The notes under the pieces are model-generated. The model was not told the origin of the DNA and made no database searches. It saw only the letters and a program-made list of their open reading frames with translations. A program made the translations under genes and the position numbers. A stretch of 64,000 bases of DNA from contig JBHGNT010000006.1 of the NCBI GenBank assembly GCA_043228905.1, positions 17,298,001 to 17,362,000 on the forward strand. Direction: 5' to 3'. Shown here piece after piece: positions 10,600 to 22,818 of the stretch; position 1 is the first letter of the stretch; each line of letters opens with the position of its first letter. The DNA is from Azolla caroliniana (Eukaryota > Polypodiophyta).

Positions 10600-12064
10600 G
10601 ATCGAATCATGTTAGCAGAGTTTTTTCAGCACAAGTGGAGTTTAGCACTTCTAGATGTCCTCGAGTTCTTGCCTCTGCTCTCTTAGATTTAGGAGCCAAC
10701 TCTAGTTTTATGGACAAAGAATTTGCTTTATCCGAGAAAATCCTATTGAAAAAACTCCCTTGCCTTGCATCTATTGTAGTCATTGATGGTCGCCCTATTT
10801 CATCCGGGAATATAGTTGAAGAATTTGAGCCAATTTGAGTAGTTCTTGGTAGCTTTACTTGCATGATTTCCCTCAATATAATTAGTAGCCCTGAGCATCC
10901 GGTTATCCTTGGTTTGCATTTGTTTGAACTTCATAATCCTGAAATTGACTGGAAAAATCAAACAATCAATGATTTCCAGCAGAAACCTGAATCTAGTTGC
11001 CTTGTTACTACCAACCAAGATTCAAAACCTCACCAAATCTCGCCCATCTCTCTACAAAAATTACGAGAAGACGGGCAAACAAATGAAATGTTTGTCTTTG
11101 CAGTAATAGCAAACCCATCCTCTAGCTCACAAGGGGTAGGTACTCCCCTCCCTACCAAGTACTTGGATTTGGAAGACATCTTCAGCAAAGCTAAAGCTAG
11201 TTCTCTCCCAGACCATCGGCCTTATGATTGTCCTATCAATCTACAACCTGGGAAAGAGCCACCATGGGGCCCAATATATAATCTATCACCTTTCGAACTC
11301 AAGGCCCTTCGAGAGTATATAGACGAGCACTTAGCAAATGGATTCATTCGACATTCTAAAAGCCCTGCTGGTGCACCCATCTTCTTTGTCAAGAAGAAAG
11401 ATGGATCTCTACGACTGGTCGTGGACTATCGAGATCTAAACAAAATCACAGTTCGAAATAGATATGCTCTACCCTTGATTTCGAGTTTACTAGAGCATCT
11501 TAGTGGAGCGAAAGTTTTCACGAAGCTAGATCTTGGAGGTGCATATAACCTTGTTCGGATACGTCCAGGAGATGAATGGAAGATAGCATTCCGTACTCGA
11601 TACGGACATTTTGAGTACACGGTTATGCCTTTTGGTCTCACGAATGTGCCCGCGGTTTTTCAACACATGGCGAATGATATTTTCCACGATTTTTTGGATT
11701 CATTCACCATAGTATTTCTTGATGACATCTTGATCTACTCGAAAACTCAAGACGAGCATGACATACATGTCCGCCAAGTCTTCCAACGCTTATGAGAATA
11801 TGGGCTCTTTGCCAAACTTGAGAAATGTAGCTCTGATCAAAACCACGTGGAGTTTCTGGGGTATGTGGTTTCACAACAAGGTATATATATGGATCCATCT
11901 AAGGTTTAGATAGTTCTGAACTGGCAACCACCTCGTTCAGTGCGTGATGTTCAATGTTTCTTAGGATTTGCGATTTTTTACCGCAAATTTATCAAGAATT
12001 ATTCAAACATTGTGATGCCTCTCACAGAGCTTACACGAAAGAAAAAGTCATTCACATGGAGTTC
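10600..12064 (+). pseudogene. Gyp2 protease and reverse transcriptase
   Basis: Protease segment has LLDLGANSSFMD near 10675-10715, where the usual catalytic DSG reads DLG. RT runs from about 10863 with [45 protein letters not shown] and FLDDILIYSKTQ (catalytic YxDD-type motif near 11715). Stops occur near 11793 and 11907. It breaks at 12064 at the Cop2 insertion and continues at 16519. Related to the Gyp1 pol in the opposite direction, with clear divergence. Confidence 0.87.
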
Positions 12065-12471
12065 TGTTGAGTGACAAGCTCAACGTTGGGTGCGTAACAT
12101 AGTGCAGTGCGTAACCCAGTGCGTAAAACATTACGCATAACGTAAGCCATAATGGTGCGAACACTGCGAGGCCGTTAGAAAGATATTCCTTGAAAGGAAT
12201 AATTTTGGGAGTGAGTGTAGCGGCTCATTTATGAGCGTCAAGTACTGTCAGTACTTGTGTCAGCCCGATTGTCAGGGCTTGTATAAAAGGTGCTCACTGA
12301 GCACGGTGTATGTACATAGAGAGTCATTATTTTGAATTTGAGTTTTCTGTTGTCTGTCTCTCCCTCTCCCTCTCCATCTCTGTGTTTTCTGTGTTTTACC
12401 GAACTGTCTTATTCCTCCGAACTGTGTACTCTGTGTTTCACATACGCTTCCGTACACGCTATTCTTTTACA
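12065..12471 (+). repeat. Cop2 5' LTR
   Basis: 407 bp. The last 230 bp match 16282-16513. TATAAAAG lies at 12282-12289. Confidence 0.9.
12282..12289 (+). promoter_or_regulatory. Cop2 LTR TATA box
   Basis: TATAAAAG, also present in the 3' LTR near 16337. Likely core promoter by position; not tested. Confidence 0.55.
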
Positions 12472-12483
12472 TGGTATCAGAGC
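12472..12483 (+). other. Cop2 primer binding site
   Basis: TGGTATCAGAGC immediately after the LTR; same initiator-Met type as Cop1. Confidence 0.92.
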
Positions 12484-12582
12484 GCAAGGGTTGAAGTCCT
12501 CTGCAGCCGACAAGAAAAGCTTGTGACAAAACAGAGTTGAAGTCGTTCTTCGTTTTTTTTCGGAAAAGTAAAAGACAACAAT

Positions 12583-15558
12583 ATGGACAGAGGTATGGGA
12601 AGCTCGCTACCGACCGAGAAGCTCGATAGGAGCAACTATGCGTCTTGGTCGTACGAAGGAGCTAATGATGTAGCACCCGATTCGACACACGAAGATTTTT
12701 TGGCTTGGGAACAAGCGGCAAGCAGATTTCTCTACTGCTTTGCATCCTGTGTGAGCGACCAGGTATTGAGCTATATTCGGGATGCTAAGACGCCAAAGGA
12801 CGCGTGGGCGAATCTCATAAAGATTTTTTCCGCAAGCACAACGGCCAGGAAGCTGCAGCTCAGGCAGGAGCTTAGCAATGTCTGGCGAAAAGATCTCTCG
12901 GTGGCTGATTACACATCCTGAATCAAGGAAATCTACGATTCTCTCGCTTCCGTCAATGTGAACGTTGAGGAAAATGAAATGGTGCAGGTTTTCCTTGGTG
13001 GGCTAACGTCTAGGTTCGGAGCCTTCCGAACAACGGTCTGTACGAGGGAGAATACGCCTTCGTTCTTCGAGCTTCACTCAATGTTGCTCGTGGAGGAAAA
13101 TCACACGGGTGCTTCGACGAGTATGCACGCCGACGGCAAGATGCTGTACACGGAGGAAGATAGGCCCCGTGGTCGTGGTGGACAAGGAGGATAAGCACAC
13201 AATGGAGGTGGCCAACAAGAGCAGAACAAGCGGCATAATCGATGTGTCGACAACAGTTCCGGACCCTCCACAAGTAGGGGGAGTCTTGGTGGCACCGGAA
13301 GCCGGCAAGAGAAAGTCGCGTCAGAATGATGGTACTGTGGCAAAAAAGGACACAAGGAGAGCGAGTGCTGGAAAAAGAGAGCCGATTCAGACAAAGCCGG
13401 ATCGAGCCGAAGAGACGCAGAGAGGCGTCAGAGATCGCACTACGCAGAAAGCTCTGAACGAGCCGAAAACAAATCAGGCCCAGCCTTCGTAATGAAGCAT
13501 AAGGCCAATTCTATGGCCGTGAACACCTCGAAATCGAGCGATGTATGGTATGTTGATTCCGAAGCGTCAAATCATATGACATGTCACGAGGAATGGTTCT
13601 CGTACTTGGAGAAACCGGAATCGCAAGGAGTGGTCGAAACGGGAGACGACACTCCGCATACCATCAAACATGTCGGAGAAGTTCCCCACAGCCATGTCGG
13701 GCAGAAAGGGAAACTCATGAACGTATTGCATGTCCCGACAATAACCAAGAACCTTGTGTCGGTCGGACAGATCGTCGACCAAGGTATGCAAGTTCGATTC
13801 ACGCATCTCAACTGCTTCATAGAAGAGGAAGGCAAATTGATCGCACAAGGGCGCCGTGAAGGGAGGATGTTTATCCTCGACACTAATCAAGCCGGCACCA
13901 CGTTGTACGCGAAAGGACAAAAGGTCGAATCGGATATCGACCTGTGGCACAAGTGATTGACTAGTAAATTTCCCATGGCTTTGTGAGATGCAAACAAAGA
14001 ACATTGTTTTCGGCTTGCTGAAATTTCGGGGCCGTAATGGCCAAGTCTGTGAAGCCTGTCAGATGGGAAAACAACACCGACTTCCATTCCCCAATGAGCG
14101 TAATCGTAGTCGAAGTCCGCTGGATTTGATCCATTCGGATGTGTGGGGTCCGGCATAGAACGTGAGTCTCGGTGGAAGCCGTTACTTTGTAACCTTCATC
14201 GACAACTTCACTCGGCACATTTGGGTATGCACAATCGCGAAGAAGAGCGAAGTCTTCGTATGTTTCCTGAAGGTGAGAAAGACCAAATGCTTACGGTCCG
14301 ATGGCGGGAAGGAGTACTTCTCCGACCAGTTCACAAGTTATCTACAGAAGGAGGGAATTCGACACGAATTCTCGTGTAGATACACGCCGCAGCAGAACGG
14401 CGTGGCCGAGCGGAAGAATCAGACGATTGAAGAAGTGGCCAGGGCACTGCTTGAAGAGAAGCATATGCCGAAATTCTATTGGGCTGAAGCCGTGAAGACA
14501 GTTGTCTACCTGCAGAATCAGACTTCTGTTAATGGAGGAGTGTCGCCACATGAGCTGTATTTCGAGAAGAAGCTGAACTTGGCACACTTGAGGATTTTCG
14601 GCAGCATTGCGTATGTGCACGTGCCGAAGGAGAAAAGGAGGAAACTGGATGCTAAAGCTGAGAAATGTATCTTGGTTGGCTATTCAGATGAGCAGAAAGG
14701 GTATAAGTGATTATAACCCTCGAACAAAGGAAGTACGCGTAAGCCGCGACGTCGTGTTCGACGAGTCCGCTTCGTGGTACTTGCCTTCACCTCCAGTACC
14801 TGAAGACTCCATTCCGAATTCTGAGGAAGAAGTCAGTGAGGTTGAGATGCCTCTGCATGATGAGGAAATCGGAGCTTTGAGAGAGAGTCCGAACTCATTT
14901 TAGCTAAGTGGGCCAAATGAGGGGTTGGGCCGAAATGGCCAACCTATTGAAGAGACGGCGAGTAGTGGAGACTCAACCATGATGTCCCCGCGTAAAGAAT
15001 CGAGGAGAGGGTTTATGTGCAAGGAGAAGGGCAAGAAGAAAATGCCGGAATACGACTTCGGCAATGCGGAGTTAGATCGGAGCGAGTCTGACTACGGGCA
15101 AACTGAAAAGGAACCTCCACGGAAGAGGTCGACAGTAGTCGAAAAGGTCATGAAATCGGGTAATCACGAATTATGCCGATCTACCCGCCAGAAGAACCCC
15201 GTAAAGAGGTACAGGTATAATGAGTACATGGCGCACCATTACGTGTACATGACACGAGTAGCGGAAGTGCGTGAGCCGGAGAGCTATGTAGAAGCGGCGA
15301 AAGACGCGAACTGGCGTGCCGCAATGGAGGAAGAGATGGGCGCATTATCGGAGAAAGAAACCTGGGACCTAGTTTACGCACCAAAGGGTGTAACACCGAT
15401 CAGATGCAGATGGGTGTATAAGGTGAAATACAACACCGATGGCTTTGTCAACCGCTACAAGGCTCGTTTAGTAGCGAAAGGCTACGCACAGAAGCACGAC
15501 GTGGACTATGACGAGACCTTCGCGCCTATCGCGAAGATGACTACTATGCGAGTCCTAC
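12583..15558 (+). pseudogene. Cop2 gag, protease, integrase and RT start
   Basis: Starts MDRGMGSSLPTEKLDR like Cop1. About 26 codons are lost after SWSY, removing the KMHQYL motif. Stops or frame breaks occur near 12919, 13192, 13327, 13954, 14157, 14710 and 14903. Recognisable parts: Gag, CCHC (WYCGKKGHKESEC), protease YVDSEASNHM in which the usual Gly of DSGAS is Glu, integrase with QNGVAERKNQT, and RT fingers CRWVYKVKYN. The frame stops at the solo LTR (15559) and resumes at 15999. Confidence 0.88.
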
Positions 15559-15993
15559 TGTCAGGAATAGTACTAAGCAGAGAGAGAATTAGTACTAAAG
15601 AAGAGAAGCACTATTAGTACTAAGAGGACGGGACTACGTAAGATTCCTCGAGAGAAAGAGAGAAGAGGAGAGAGAGATAGCGAGATGAGAGAGAGGGATG
15701 ATGATAACAACTAATATATTATGTGAAGGATAAGTACAAAGTGGCTAAGAGGCTTAAGACTGGCGTTGAACCAATTTGGTTCAAAAGAATGTCTTGTGCC
15801 TCCTTTTATAGTGCTCTCAGGAGTAGTCCTGAAGCTTCTAGAATGTTCTAGAGAAATCTGGAATATAAATTAATTTCTTATAATAAAACATAAATGAAAA
15901 TAATATTTTACAAATTACAATAGATGGTGTGATGGTTAAGAGCTCAACCCATACCCATAAGGTCATGGGTTCGAGTCTTGCCATATCATAACA
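15559..15993 (-). mobile_element. Solo LTR of the Gyp1 family inside Cop2
   Basis: 435 bp, TGTCAGG to CATAACA, with perfect target duplication CCTAC (15554-15558 and 15994-15998). It matches the Gyp1a and Gyp1b LTRs along its length. Removing it and one CCTAC restores the Cop2 RT reading. A solo LTR forms when the two LTRs of a full element recombine. Confidence 0.95.
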
Positions 15994-16281
15994 CCTACTA
16001 GTCGTAGCAGTAACAAAGGGGTGGCACTTACATTAGATGGATGTAAAGAACGCGTTCCTGCAAGGTGATCTTGAGGAGTAGGTGTACATGGTACAACCCC
16101 CTAGATTTCTATCCAAACAAAACACCTCGGCAGTTTGCCGATTGAAGAAGTCCTTATATGGACTAAAGCAAGCCCCGCGAGCTTGGAATGCAAAGATTAC
16201 GCAACAGTTGGGTTTGCACCGTCGAAATCAGACTTTTCTCTATTTGTTCGGTAAGGTCAATATGGACCGGTCAGCCTGCTC
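15994..16281 (+). pseudogene. Cop2 RT fragment after the solo LTR
   Basis: Continues RT with QMDVKNAFLQGDLEE, a stop, MVQPPRF and CRLKKSLYGLKQAPRAWNAKIT. Near 16281 coding sequence gives way abruptly to the inner part of the LTR, so YVDD and everything after it are gone. Confidence 0.85.
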
Positions 16282-16513
16282 TTTATGAGCGTCAAGTACT
16301 GTCAGTACTTGTGTCAATCCAATTGTCAGGGCTTGTATAAAAGGTGCTCACTAAGCACGGTGTATGTACATAGAGAGTCATTATTTTGAATTTGAGTTTT
16401 TTGTTGTCTGTCTCTCCCTCTCCATCTCCATCTCTGCGTTTTCTGTGTTTTACCGAACTGTCTTATTCCTCCAAATTGTGTACTCTGTGTTTCGCATACG
16501 CTATTCTTTTACA
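16282..16513 (+). repeat. Cop2 3' LTR, 5' part deleted
   Basis: Matches the last 230 bp of 12065-12471, from TTTATGAGCGTCAAG to TTTTACA, with the AGTTC duplication following. Confidence 0.9.
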
Positions 16514-18613
16514 AGTTCTAGTGCAACCAAAGTTTTTGAAAGCCTAAAGAGAGCATTCACTTTTGCTCCAATTCTACTTCATGCTGCCCTAGAAAAACCG
16601 TTTATCATCGAGGTGGATGCATCTGATTTTGCACTAGGAAGTATCTTGTCACAATTAGGAGATGATGGGAAGCTACATCCAATTGCTTTCCATTCACGGA
16701 AATTCGAAGCCGCAGAGATCAATTACGAGATTCACGAAAAAAAGCTTCTAGCCATTATAGACTCGTTTGAACAGTGGAGACATTTCTTAGAAGGTTCTCC
16801 CCACCAAATCATTGTTTACAATGATCATAAAAACCTCACATACTTTCAAAGTGCTAGGGTCTTGAGTTGCCACCAAGCTCGTTGGGCACAATTTCTAACA
16901 CATTTTGACTTCGTCATCACATATTGCCCAGGAGTACAACAAGGAAAGGCAGATGCTCTCTCACGGCGATCTTATTTGGCTCCACAACCAGGAGAGCCCA
17001 CATTTGATCATCAAAAACAAATCGTCTTGGGGCCTAATCGGTGACGACTATTAACTATTAATGCCTCTCAAACATTTGAAGATTCAAGTCTTCTTGATTC
17101 AATCCGAACAGATATCATTTCTGATGAATTTGCTCAAGATATATTGAATCATATAATTTCAGATCACGCTTCTTCTTCAAGCTCCAAGAATCCTCGTAAA
17201 GATTATAACCAGTTTAAATGGGATAATGGTTTACTTTTTTGCAACACACTTTTGTATGTCCCAAATGGTTCGTCTCGATTTCAAGTAATGCAATATTGTC
17301 ACGACAACCCAATGGCCGGGCACTTTGGAATCCACAAAACTTTGGAGCTAGTTTCTCGAAACTATTGGTGGCTTCACCTTTGAGAGTTTGTTGAAGATTA
17401 TGTTCGTAGTTGTGATGTGTGTTGTCGGTCAAAGATTCCACGACATCGACCATATGGGTTATTACAACCATTGCCAGTTCCTATTGGTCTGTGGAAATCC
17501 ATCTCGGTGGATTTTATTACAGATCTTCCAACTTCGAAGAGTTTTGATGCTATTCTCACTATAGTAGATTGATTCACAAAGATGGCGCATTTTCTTCCAT
17601 GCACGAAAACCATCAGCAATAAAGAAACTGTAGACATCATTATGAAAGAAGTATTTCCGCTTCACGGTCTTCCAAATGACATCATTAGTGATTGTGGCCC
17701 ACAATTCATCTAAAAATTCTGGAAACACTTGCTTGAGATGCTCAAAATCTCTTGTAAACTTTCGTCAAGCTATCATCCACAAAGTGACGGTCAAACCGAG
17801 TGGACGAATCAAACATTAGAGCAATATCTTCGGTGTTTCATCAATTACCAACAGGATGATTGGGTGGATTTTTTGCAATTTGTAGAGTTTGCATACAATA
17901 ATTCAGTTCATTCCTCAATTGGGTATACTCCATTTTTTGCAAACATAGGATATCATCCTTGTTGGACAATGATGGCACATCCAGAAATCTCGAAGTTGCG
18001 TTGAAGATCGTCTGCGTCAACTCCAAGACGTGCCTGTTGCACTTTCTCAACATTTGCAAACTGCTCAAGCCACACACAAAAAAGCCACAGATCGTCACCG
18101 TCTCGACTCTTCACCAAAGGAAGTGAAGTTTCAAATGGGGGATCGTGTATGGTTACTATGACGTAATGCGAAGATTACTAGACCTTGTGACAAGTTGGAT
18201 TATCAATGACTTGGTTCATTTATTATCTCCAATCAGATTAATGAAGTTGCATTCCGCCTTGATCTACCTCCACAGATGCATCTACATCCGGTGTTTCATG
18301 TCTCATTGTTGGAACCCTACATTGGTAGTTCCATTCCAAATCGGGTTGTCCTACCCCCCACCTCTAGTTCAACTTGTTGATGGCCCAGAATTTGAAGTCA
18401 AAGCTATTTTAGACTCCAAGATAATACGTAAAAAGCTTTATTATCTCGTGGATTGGTTAGGATATACACCAAATGATCGTACTTGGGAGCCAGTTGAGAA
18501 CCTTGATAATGCCTCTGACTTGATGGCTGAATATCATCGCCAATATCCAGATAAGCCAAGTCCGAATTCATGCATTACGACTCGTGGAACTCGTCGTCAA
18601 AGGAGAGGGATGG
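16514..18613 (+). pseudogene. Gyp2 RNase H, integrase and chromodomain
   Basis: RNase H region: IEVDASDFALGSILSQ, YEIHEKKLLAII, ADALSRRS. Integrase: zinc-binding H-H-C-C (HFGIHKTLEL, DVCCR), [30 protein letters not shown] with the catalytic Glu kept. Chromodomain: AILDSKIIRKKLYYLVDWLGY and TWEPVEN near 18400-18560. Stops near 17041, 17381, 17569, 17711, 18002 and a decayed stretch 18005-18350 kill it. A purine tract AAAGGAGAGGGATGG (18598-18612) precedes the 3' LTR. Confidence 0.88.
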
Positions 18614-19070
18614 TGTCATGTGTATACAAAACCCAATAAGGCTTATGGTGATTTGAACCCATGACCTCCTCAAAGAAGGCATACAACCCCATCCATTAGG
18701 ATACATCATATTGTACATATTAAATAATAAATTCTATTATATCAATAGGAAATACATATAATAATATTATTGAAATGTTGCCACCTTGCATAGGCTAACA
18801 CATGATTGCCAAGGGGCATGCTTGCATGAATGCCAAGTGGCGATCATACGTGCCTATGAGGTGGCGAACATGCATGTATCCAAACCATGCTATATAAACA
18901 TGTATTTGACTATTGATGAACCATTCTGGTTCAACGCCAGTCTTTAGCATATTCTTGTAAACATTGCTCTCGTTGTTAATACATTATCAAATTCTTCTTA
19001 TCTCTCTCATATATTTCACTTCTCATTCTCTTCTTCATTTTAAAACTTGTTCCTAACTTTGGCCATGACA
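18614..19070 (+). repeat. Gyp2 3' LTR
   Basis: 457 bp, TGTCATG to CATGACA, uninterrupted. TATATAAA at 18891-18898. It carries an antisense tRNA-like stretch near its start (18641-18713). Confidence 0.92.
18641..18713 (-). other. Antisense tRNA-like stretch in Gyp2 LTR
   Basis: On the minus strand this reads TAATGG near one end and GGTCATGGGTTCAAATC near the other, resembling the A- and B-box regions of a tRNA gene. The 5' LTR copy (around 2895-2970) has GGTTCGAATC, the canonical B box. The fold is incomplete, so I call it tRNA-like only. Confidence 0.5.
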
Positions 19071-20640
19071 GTATTCATAACGTGGGAATCCAAGGGCATG
19101 TCGAAGACCTGTGTTGCTTGCAGTCGTGCCGGTCCCAAGATTACTTGCTTTTGGTTATCGAAAGTTGGTTCGCCGGGACACGATGCTAGATACGAAAACC
19201 GTGATAATGCATCTGCCTTCTCTTGGTGCTTCCCCGGACGATATGTAATTTTGAAGTCGAAATGTGTGAGGAATTGGGCCCAACGAGCTTGATGTTGATT
19301 TAACACATGAGCACTTTGAAAGTAGGCAAAATTTTTGTGATAACTGAATACGGTGACTTGATGAAAGGATCCCTCTAGAAAATGCCTCCATTGCATAAAA
19401 GAGTTCACTATTGCTAATAACTTCTTATCATGAATTTCGTAGTTGATTTTGGTGGCGTCAAACTTGCGTGAGTGGAAAGCCAAGGATGTAGCATTTCATC
19501 ATTACCTTGTTGTGATAGAATGCTACCCAATGCGAAATCCGACGCGTCCGCTTCCATGATGAATGGTTTTTCCGGATCAACGTGAGCTAGAATAGGAGCC
19601 GATGTAAATGCCTTCTTAAGATTCTCAAAAGGCATGTCCGCTTCTTTAGACCAAACGAACGATTGTCCCTTCTTAGTAAGTTGTGTGAGAGGAAGAACAA
19701 GCTTTGAGTAATCCTGTATAAACTTGCGGTAGAAATTGGCAAAGCCTAAAAATCCTTGCACATCTCGCAACGAACGCTGAGTTTGCCACTCTACCACCGT
19801 TTTGACCTTAGCTGGATCCATGGAGATGCCTTCCGAGGAGATGACATAGCCAAGAAATTCCATCTGGTTCCACCCGAAACTACATTTTTCCAGCTTTGCA
19901 TAAAGACCATGTTCTCGAAGTCGTTTTAGTACTAACAATACATGAGAATCATGCTCTTTTTGGGTCTTCGAATAAACCAGTAGATCATCCAAATAGATGA
20001 TCAAACAAACATCAAAGAGATCTCGGAATATATCATTTGGCATGTGTTGGAAGACTGCTGGTGCATTAGTGAGGCCAAATGGCATGACCGTGTACTCGAA
20101 GTGCCCATATCTGGTGCGAAACGCGGTCTTCTATTCATCTCCTGGTCGGATCCGTATGACGTTATAGGCTCCCCGTAAGTCGATCTTTGTGAAGAACCTT
20201 GCACCATCGATCCGTTATAAAAGAATTGAGATAAGGGAAAGTGCATACCTATTTCTGATGGTGACCTTATTCAAGTCACGGTAATCTACAATGAGACGAA
20301 ATGATCCATCCTTTTTCTTGACGAAGAAAATGGGTGCGCTGGCTGAAGGTTTCGAATGCCGAATGAAACCATTTTCCAAATTCTTCTCTATATAGGCTCG
20401 ATGGACTTCTAGCTCGGTTGGTGACAAATTGTAGATCGGTCCCCATGGTGGCTCTTTTTCAGGTTGTAAATCAATGGGGCAATCATACGGTCGATGGTGA
20501 GGAAGCGTATTGGCTTGTACTTTATCGAACACATCGGCATAATGATGATACTTCTTTCGAAGTTGAACAATGGACTCCTCTTTAGTGGTGTCGAAGGGTT
20601 TTACTGATATTGCGAAGAGAAACATTTCGTTCTTGCGTCC
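19071..20640 (-). pseudogene. Gyp1a reverse transcriptase and RNase H
   Basis: Minus strand: [28 protein letters not shown], then MPFGLTNAPAVFQHM, YLDDLLVYSKTQ (catalytic motif near 19990), EFLGYVISSEGI, and RNase H-type ADASDFALGSILSQQ, YEIHDKKLLAIV, ADALSRFSYLA. A frameshift lies near 20140-20220 and another near 19450. It stops at the Gyp2 insertion and continues at 2879 downward. Confidence 0.88.
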
Positions 20641-21180
20641 TTATTCTGGCAACTGATGTAGTGAAATGGTTGCAATCTTATGAGTAGATCCTCAGGCTTG
20701 TCGACACCAGATTTCTCTTGTTCTCCAATCTATGTCTGGGTTATGTAATTCGAACCATGGTAATCCTAACACAATGGGATGTTCTGGGATACTAATTATA
20801 TTAAATGATACTACACACGCTAGATTATCTAGGAAAATATTAACAGGCTTTGACTCTTGTATGATATTTCCAGACGCAATGGGACGACCATCAATGACTA
20901 TTATAGAGGCTGGACACAGGAGTTTTCTGAGAGATATCTAATGAGCTTGGGCAAAATTCCTATCCATGAAGCAAGAAATAGCTCCAGAATCTAGAAGTGC
21001 TAAGACATGTACTGGAGGGGTACTTTTAGTACTAATTGTTACCTGGGCTACGAACACATTGCTAACTTGCTTAGAGGGAATGGAACCACTAATGGGCTGC
21101 ATAGATCTAGGGCTGTCCAACCAAACGGCTCCTATTTTGGCTAGACTTAGTCGTTTAACTCTTCTTCTAACTGACTAAGG
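20641..21180 (-). pseudogene. Gyp1a protease
   Basis: Contains LALLDSGAISCFMD, a retropepsin active site with the standard DSG (near 20970-21010), then VIDGRPIASGN and HPIVLGLPW. A stop follows QAH near 20938. Between this and RT is a poorly conserved linker. Confidence 0.82.
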
Positions 21181-22237
21181 ACATCAAATTTGTTCGCTAG
21201 ATTTGGGCTATTAGTACTATTAGGACTATAAGATATTCCTACTGAAATAGACTCGGGTTTAGTACAATTAGAACTAGCAACTATTTGGTTTACCTGTCTT
21301 CTTGGCCTATGGGGAGAATTTACTGCAATATGCCCTGGTTCACCGCAATAAAGACATAGTCGATTTGCTTGATGTCGCTACTTTTGTTCTTCTGATAATG
21401 GTCCGCGATGACGTGTAGTGTCAATCTCCATCGGAGTCGGAGTATTCACTGGAGAGGCATTATATGACCCCCTCGGAAAAGGTTTCGCTACCACTGAGCC
21501 GTAGGTGGGCTCTAATCTTGCCCTCGACATCTGGAATTGCCGTTCCGAATGTCGTTTGAAAAGGCGGTTGTGGCATCTGACCGCGCGGCCGATTGCTTCT
21601 GTTAATGACTTTGGTTCTTCGGGGAAGGTCAAGAGTAAATCCTTGACATCGTTGCGTAAACCATAATTAAATTGCTCCATCAATGCTGCGGAGGCTGGAC
21701 GAACACCTTGGCATAATCGTTAGATTTTGTTGATTGTTGCCCTTATGCTGTCAGTATCTCCAGAACATGCTTTAAACTCACTTATAAATTCTTCAAATTG
21801 TTTATTAATGGAGATTCCTTTTCTAACAATGGAGCAAACCATGCCAATGCTGAGCCACTAAGTAGAGTGCCTACTAGTCCCACTCGTGATGCATCAGTGG
21901 GATATCGAGAAGGATACATTTGAATCACTAAACGTACCTGATTTAGAAAACCTCTAAACTGTGATCGGGTCCCATCAAATTTTGCAAGAAGACCAATCTT
22001 GGGTTCTCTGTGAATCCCTTGAGTGCTTGATCCTTGTTGTTGTAGTGATACAATAGTCGCTTCAAGTTGTTGTACACGTAACGTCAGCTCCCCGTGTTGT
22101 TGTTGTTTTTCCATCGCTATTTGTTGAAGATCCCCCAAGAAACGGTGATTTTCTTGTTCTAGTGCTAAAAATTTCTCTTTTAAGTGTTGGAGCTCCGAGA
22201 AAACAGATTGGCATTCGTGAACGCTAACAGTTTCCAT
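21181..22237 (-). pseudogene. Gyp1a gag
   Basis: Starts METVSVHECQSVFSEL at 22237 (- strand), with a Leu/Gln/Glu-rich coiled-coil-like N-terminus, then RSQFRGFLNQVRLVI, WFAPLLEKESPL, QFNYGLRNDVKDLLL. A knuckle CLYCGEPGHIAVNS near 21295-21365 has Ser for the last Cys. A piece is missing near 21690-21780, breaking the frame. Gag would form the particle and bind RNA. Confidence 0.83.
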
Positions 22238-22390
22238 TTTACTAGGGAGGATAAGGGGATTAGTATGAAGGGAAAAAAGGGGTAAGAAGATGAGGGAAAC
22301 TGGAAAGAAGACCGGAAAAAAGGGGATATGTAAGAAGATAAAAGGAAGAGGAGGAAAGGAGGAGACGGAAGGAGGGAAATCGGTTCAAAT
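22238..22390 (-). other. Gyp1a leader and primer-site region
   Basis: Purine-rich leader between the 5' LTR and gag. On the sense (minus) strand the base after the LTR begins ATTTGAACCGATTT, matching GTTTGAACC in Gyp2 and Gyp1b. This is the primer-site position, but it does not begin with the usual TGG. Confidence 0.6.
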
Positions 22391-22484
22391 TGTCAGGAAT
22401 AGTACTGAGACAGAGAAGAAATTAGTACTAAGAGAGGAATATTAGTACTATGAGGAATAGAGGGTGTAGAACACTCGAGAGAAG

Positions 22485-22543
<59 letters not shown>

Positions 22544-22818
22544 TGATGATGACAGCGATATATTATGTGAGAAGAATATACAAGGAAGGCTAGGAGGCTT
22601 AAGACTGGCGTTGAACCGATTTGGTTCGAAATAATGCCTTGTGCCTCCTTTTATAGTGTTCTCAGGAGTAATCCTGAATATTCTAGAATGTTCTAGAGAA
22701 ATCTGGAATATATATTATTTTCTATAGTAAAACTTAAATAAAAATAGATAGTGTAATGGTCAAGAGCTTGACCCATGTAACATAAGGTCATGGGTTCGAG
22801 TCTTTCCATATCATGACA
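22391..22818 (-). repeat. Gyp1a 5' LTR
   Basis: 428 bp. On the minus strand it has a TATAAAAG box (22639-22646 on the + strand as CTTTTATA), which supports minus-strand transcription. A GA microsatellite of about 50 bp lies at 22486-22540. The tRNA-like stretch is near 22746-22812. Confidence 0.92.
22486..22540. repeat. (GA)n microsatellite
   Basis: Near-perfect GA dinucleotide run inside the Gyp1a LTR, longer than in the other Gyp1 LTR copies. Confidence 0.9.

Larger units (their letters stand above)
12065..16513 (+). mobile_element. Cop2, Ty1/copia element with 3' deletion
   Basis: Starts TGTTGAG, ends TTTTACA, with target duplication AGTTC (12060-12064 and 16514-16518). Primer site follows the 5' LTR. 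Gag, protease, integrase and part of RT are related to Cop1. The RT end, RNase H and the 5' part of the 3' LTR are deleted, so RT joins the LTR near 16281. A Gyp1-family solo LTR sits inside RT. Confidence 0.93.
2880..19070 (+). mobile_element. Gyp2, Ty3/gypsy chromovirus inserted in Gyp1a
   Basis: Starts TGTGATGTG and ends CATGACA. The two LTRs are 457 bp each once the Cop1 insertion is removed. Flanks are GTATG (2875-2879) and GTATT (19071-19075), an imperfect target duplication; the undisturbed Gyp1b copy near 41586 shows how the host sequence reads through. Order inside: leader, gag, protease, RT, RNase H, integrase, chromodomain. It is interrupted by Cop1 in the 5' LTR and by Cop2 in pol. 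The LTRs differ by roughly 14 substitutions by eye, about 3 percent. Confidence 0.9.
1031..22818 (-). mobile_element. Gyp1a, Ty3/gypsy chromovirus inserted in CopA-1 RT
   Basis: Bounded by LTR sequences beginning TGTTAGG/TGTCAGG on the + strand and ending CATGACA. The coding direction is minus: gag near 22237, protease, RT and RNase H down to 19071, then integrase and chromodomain from 2879 to 1422. Target duplication is GGGAT (1026-1030) against GGGAC (22819-22823), one base different. Removing it restores the CopA-1 RT reading. It is split in RNase H/integrase spacer by Gyp2. Confidence 0.9.

Noticed and set aside
22746-22812. Genuine host tRNA gene
   Set aside because: The stretch occurs at the same place in four Gyp1 LTRs, the T stem is poor and no normal anticodon arm is clear. 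It is part of the LTR.
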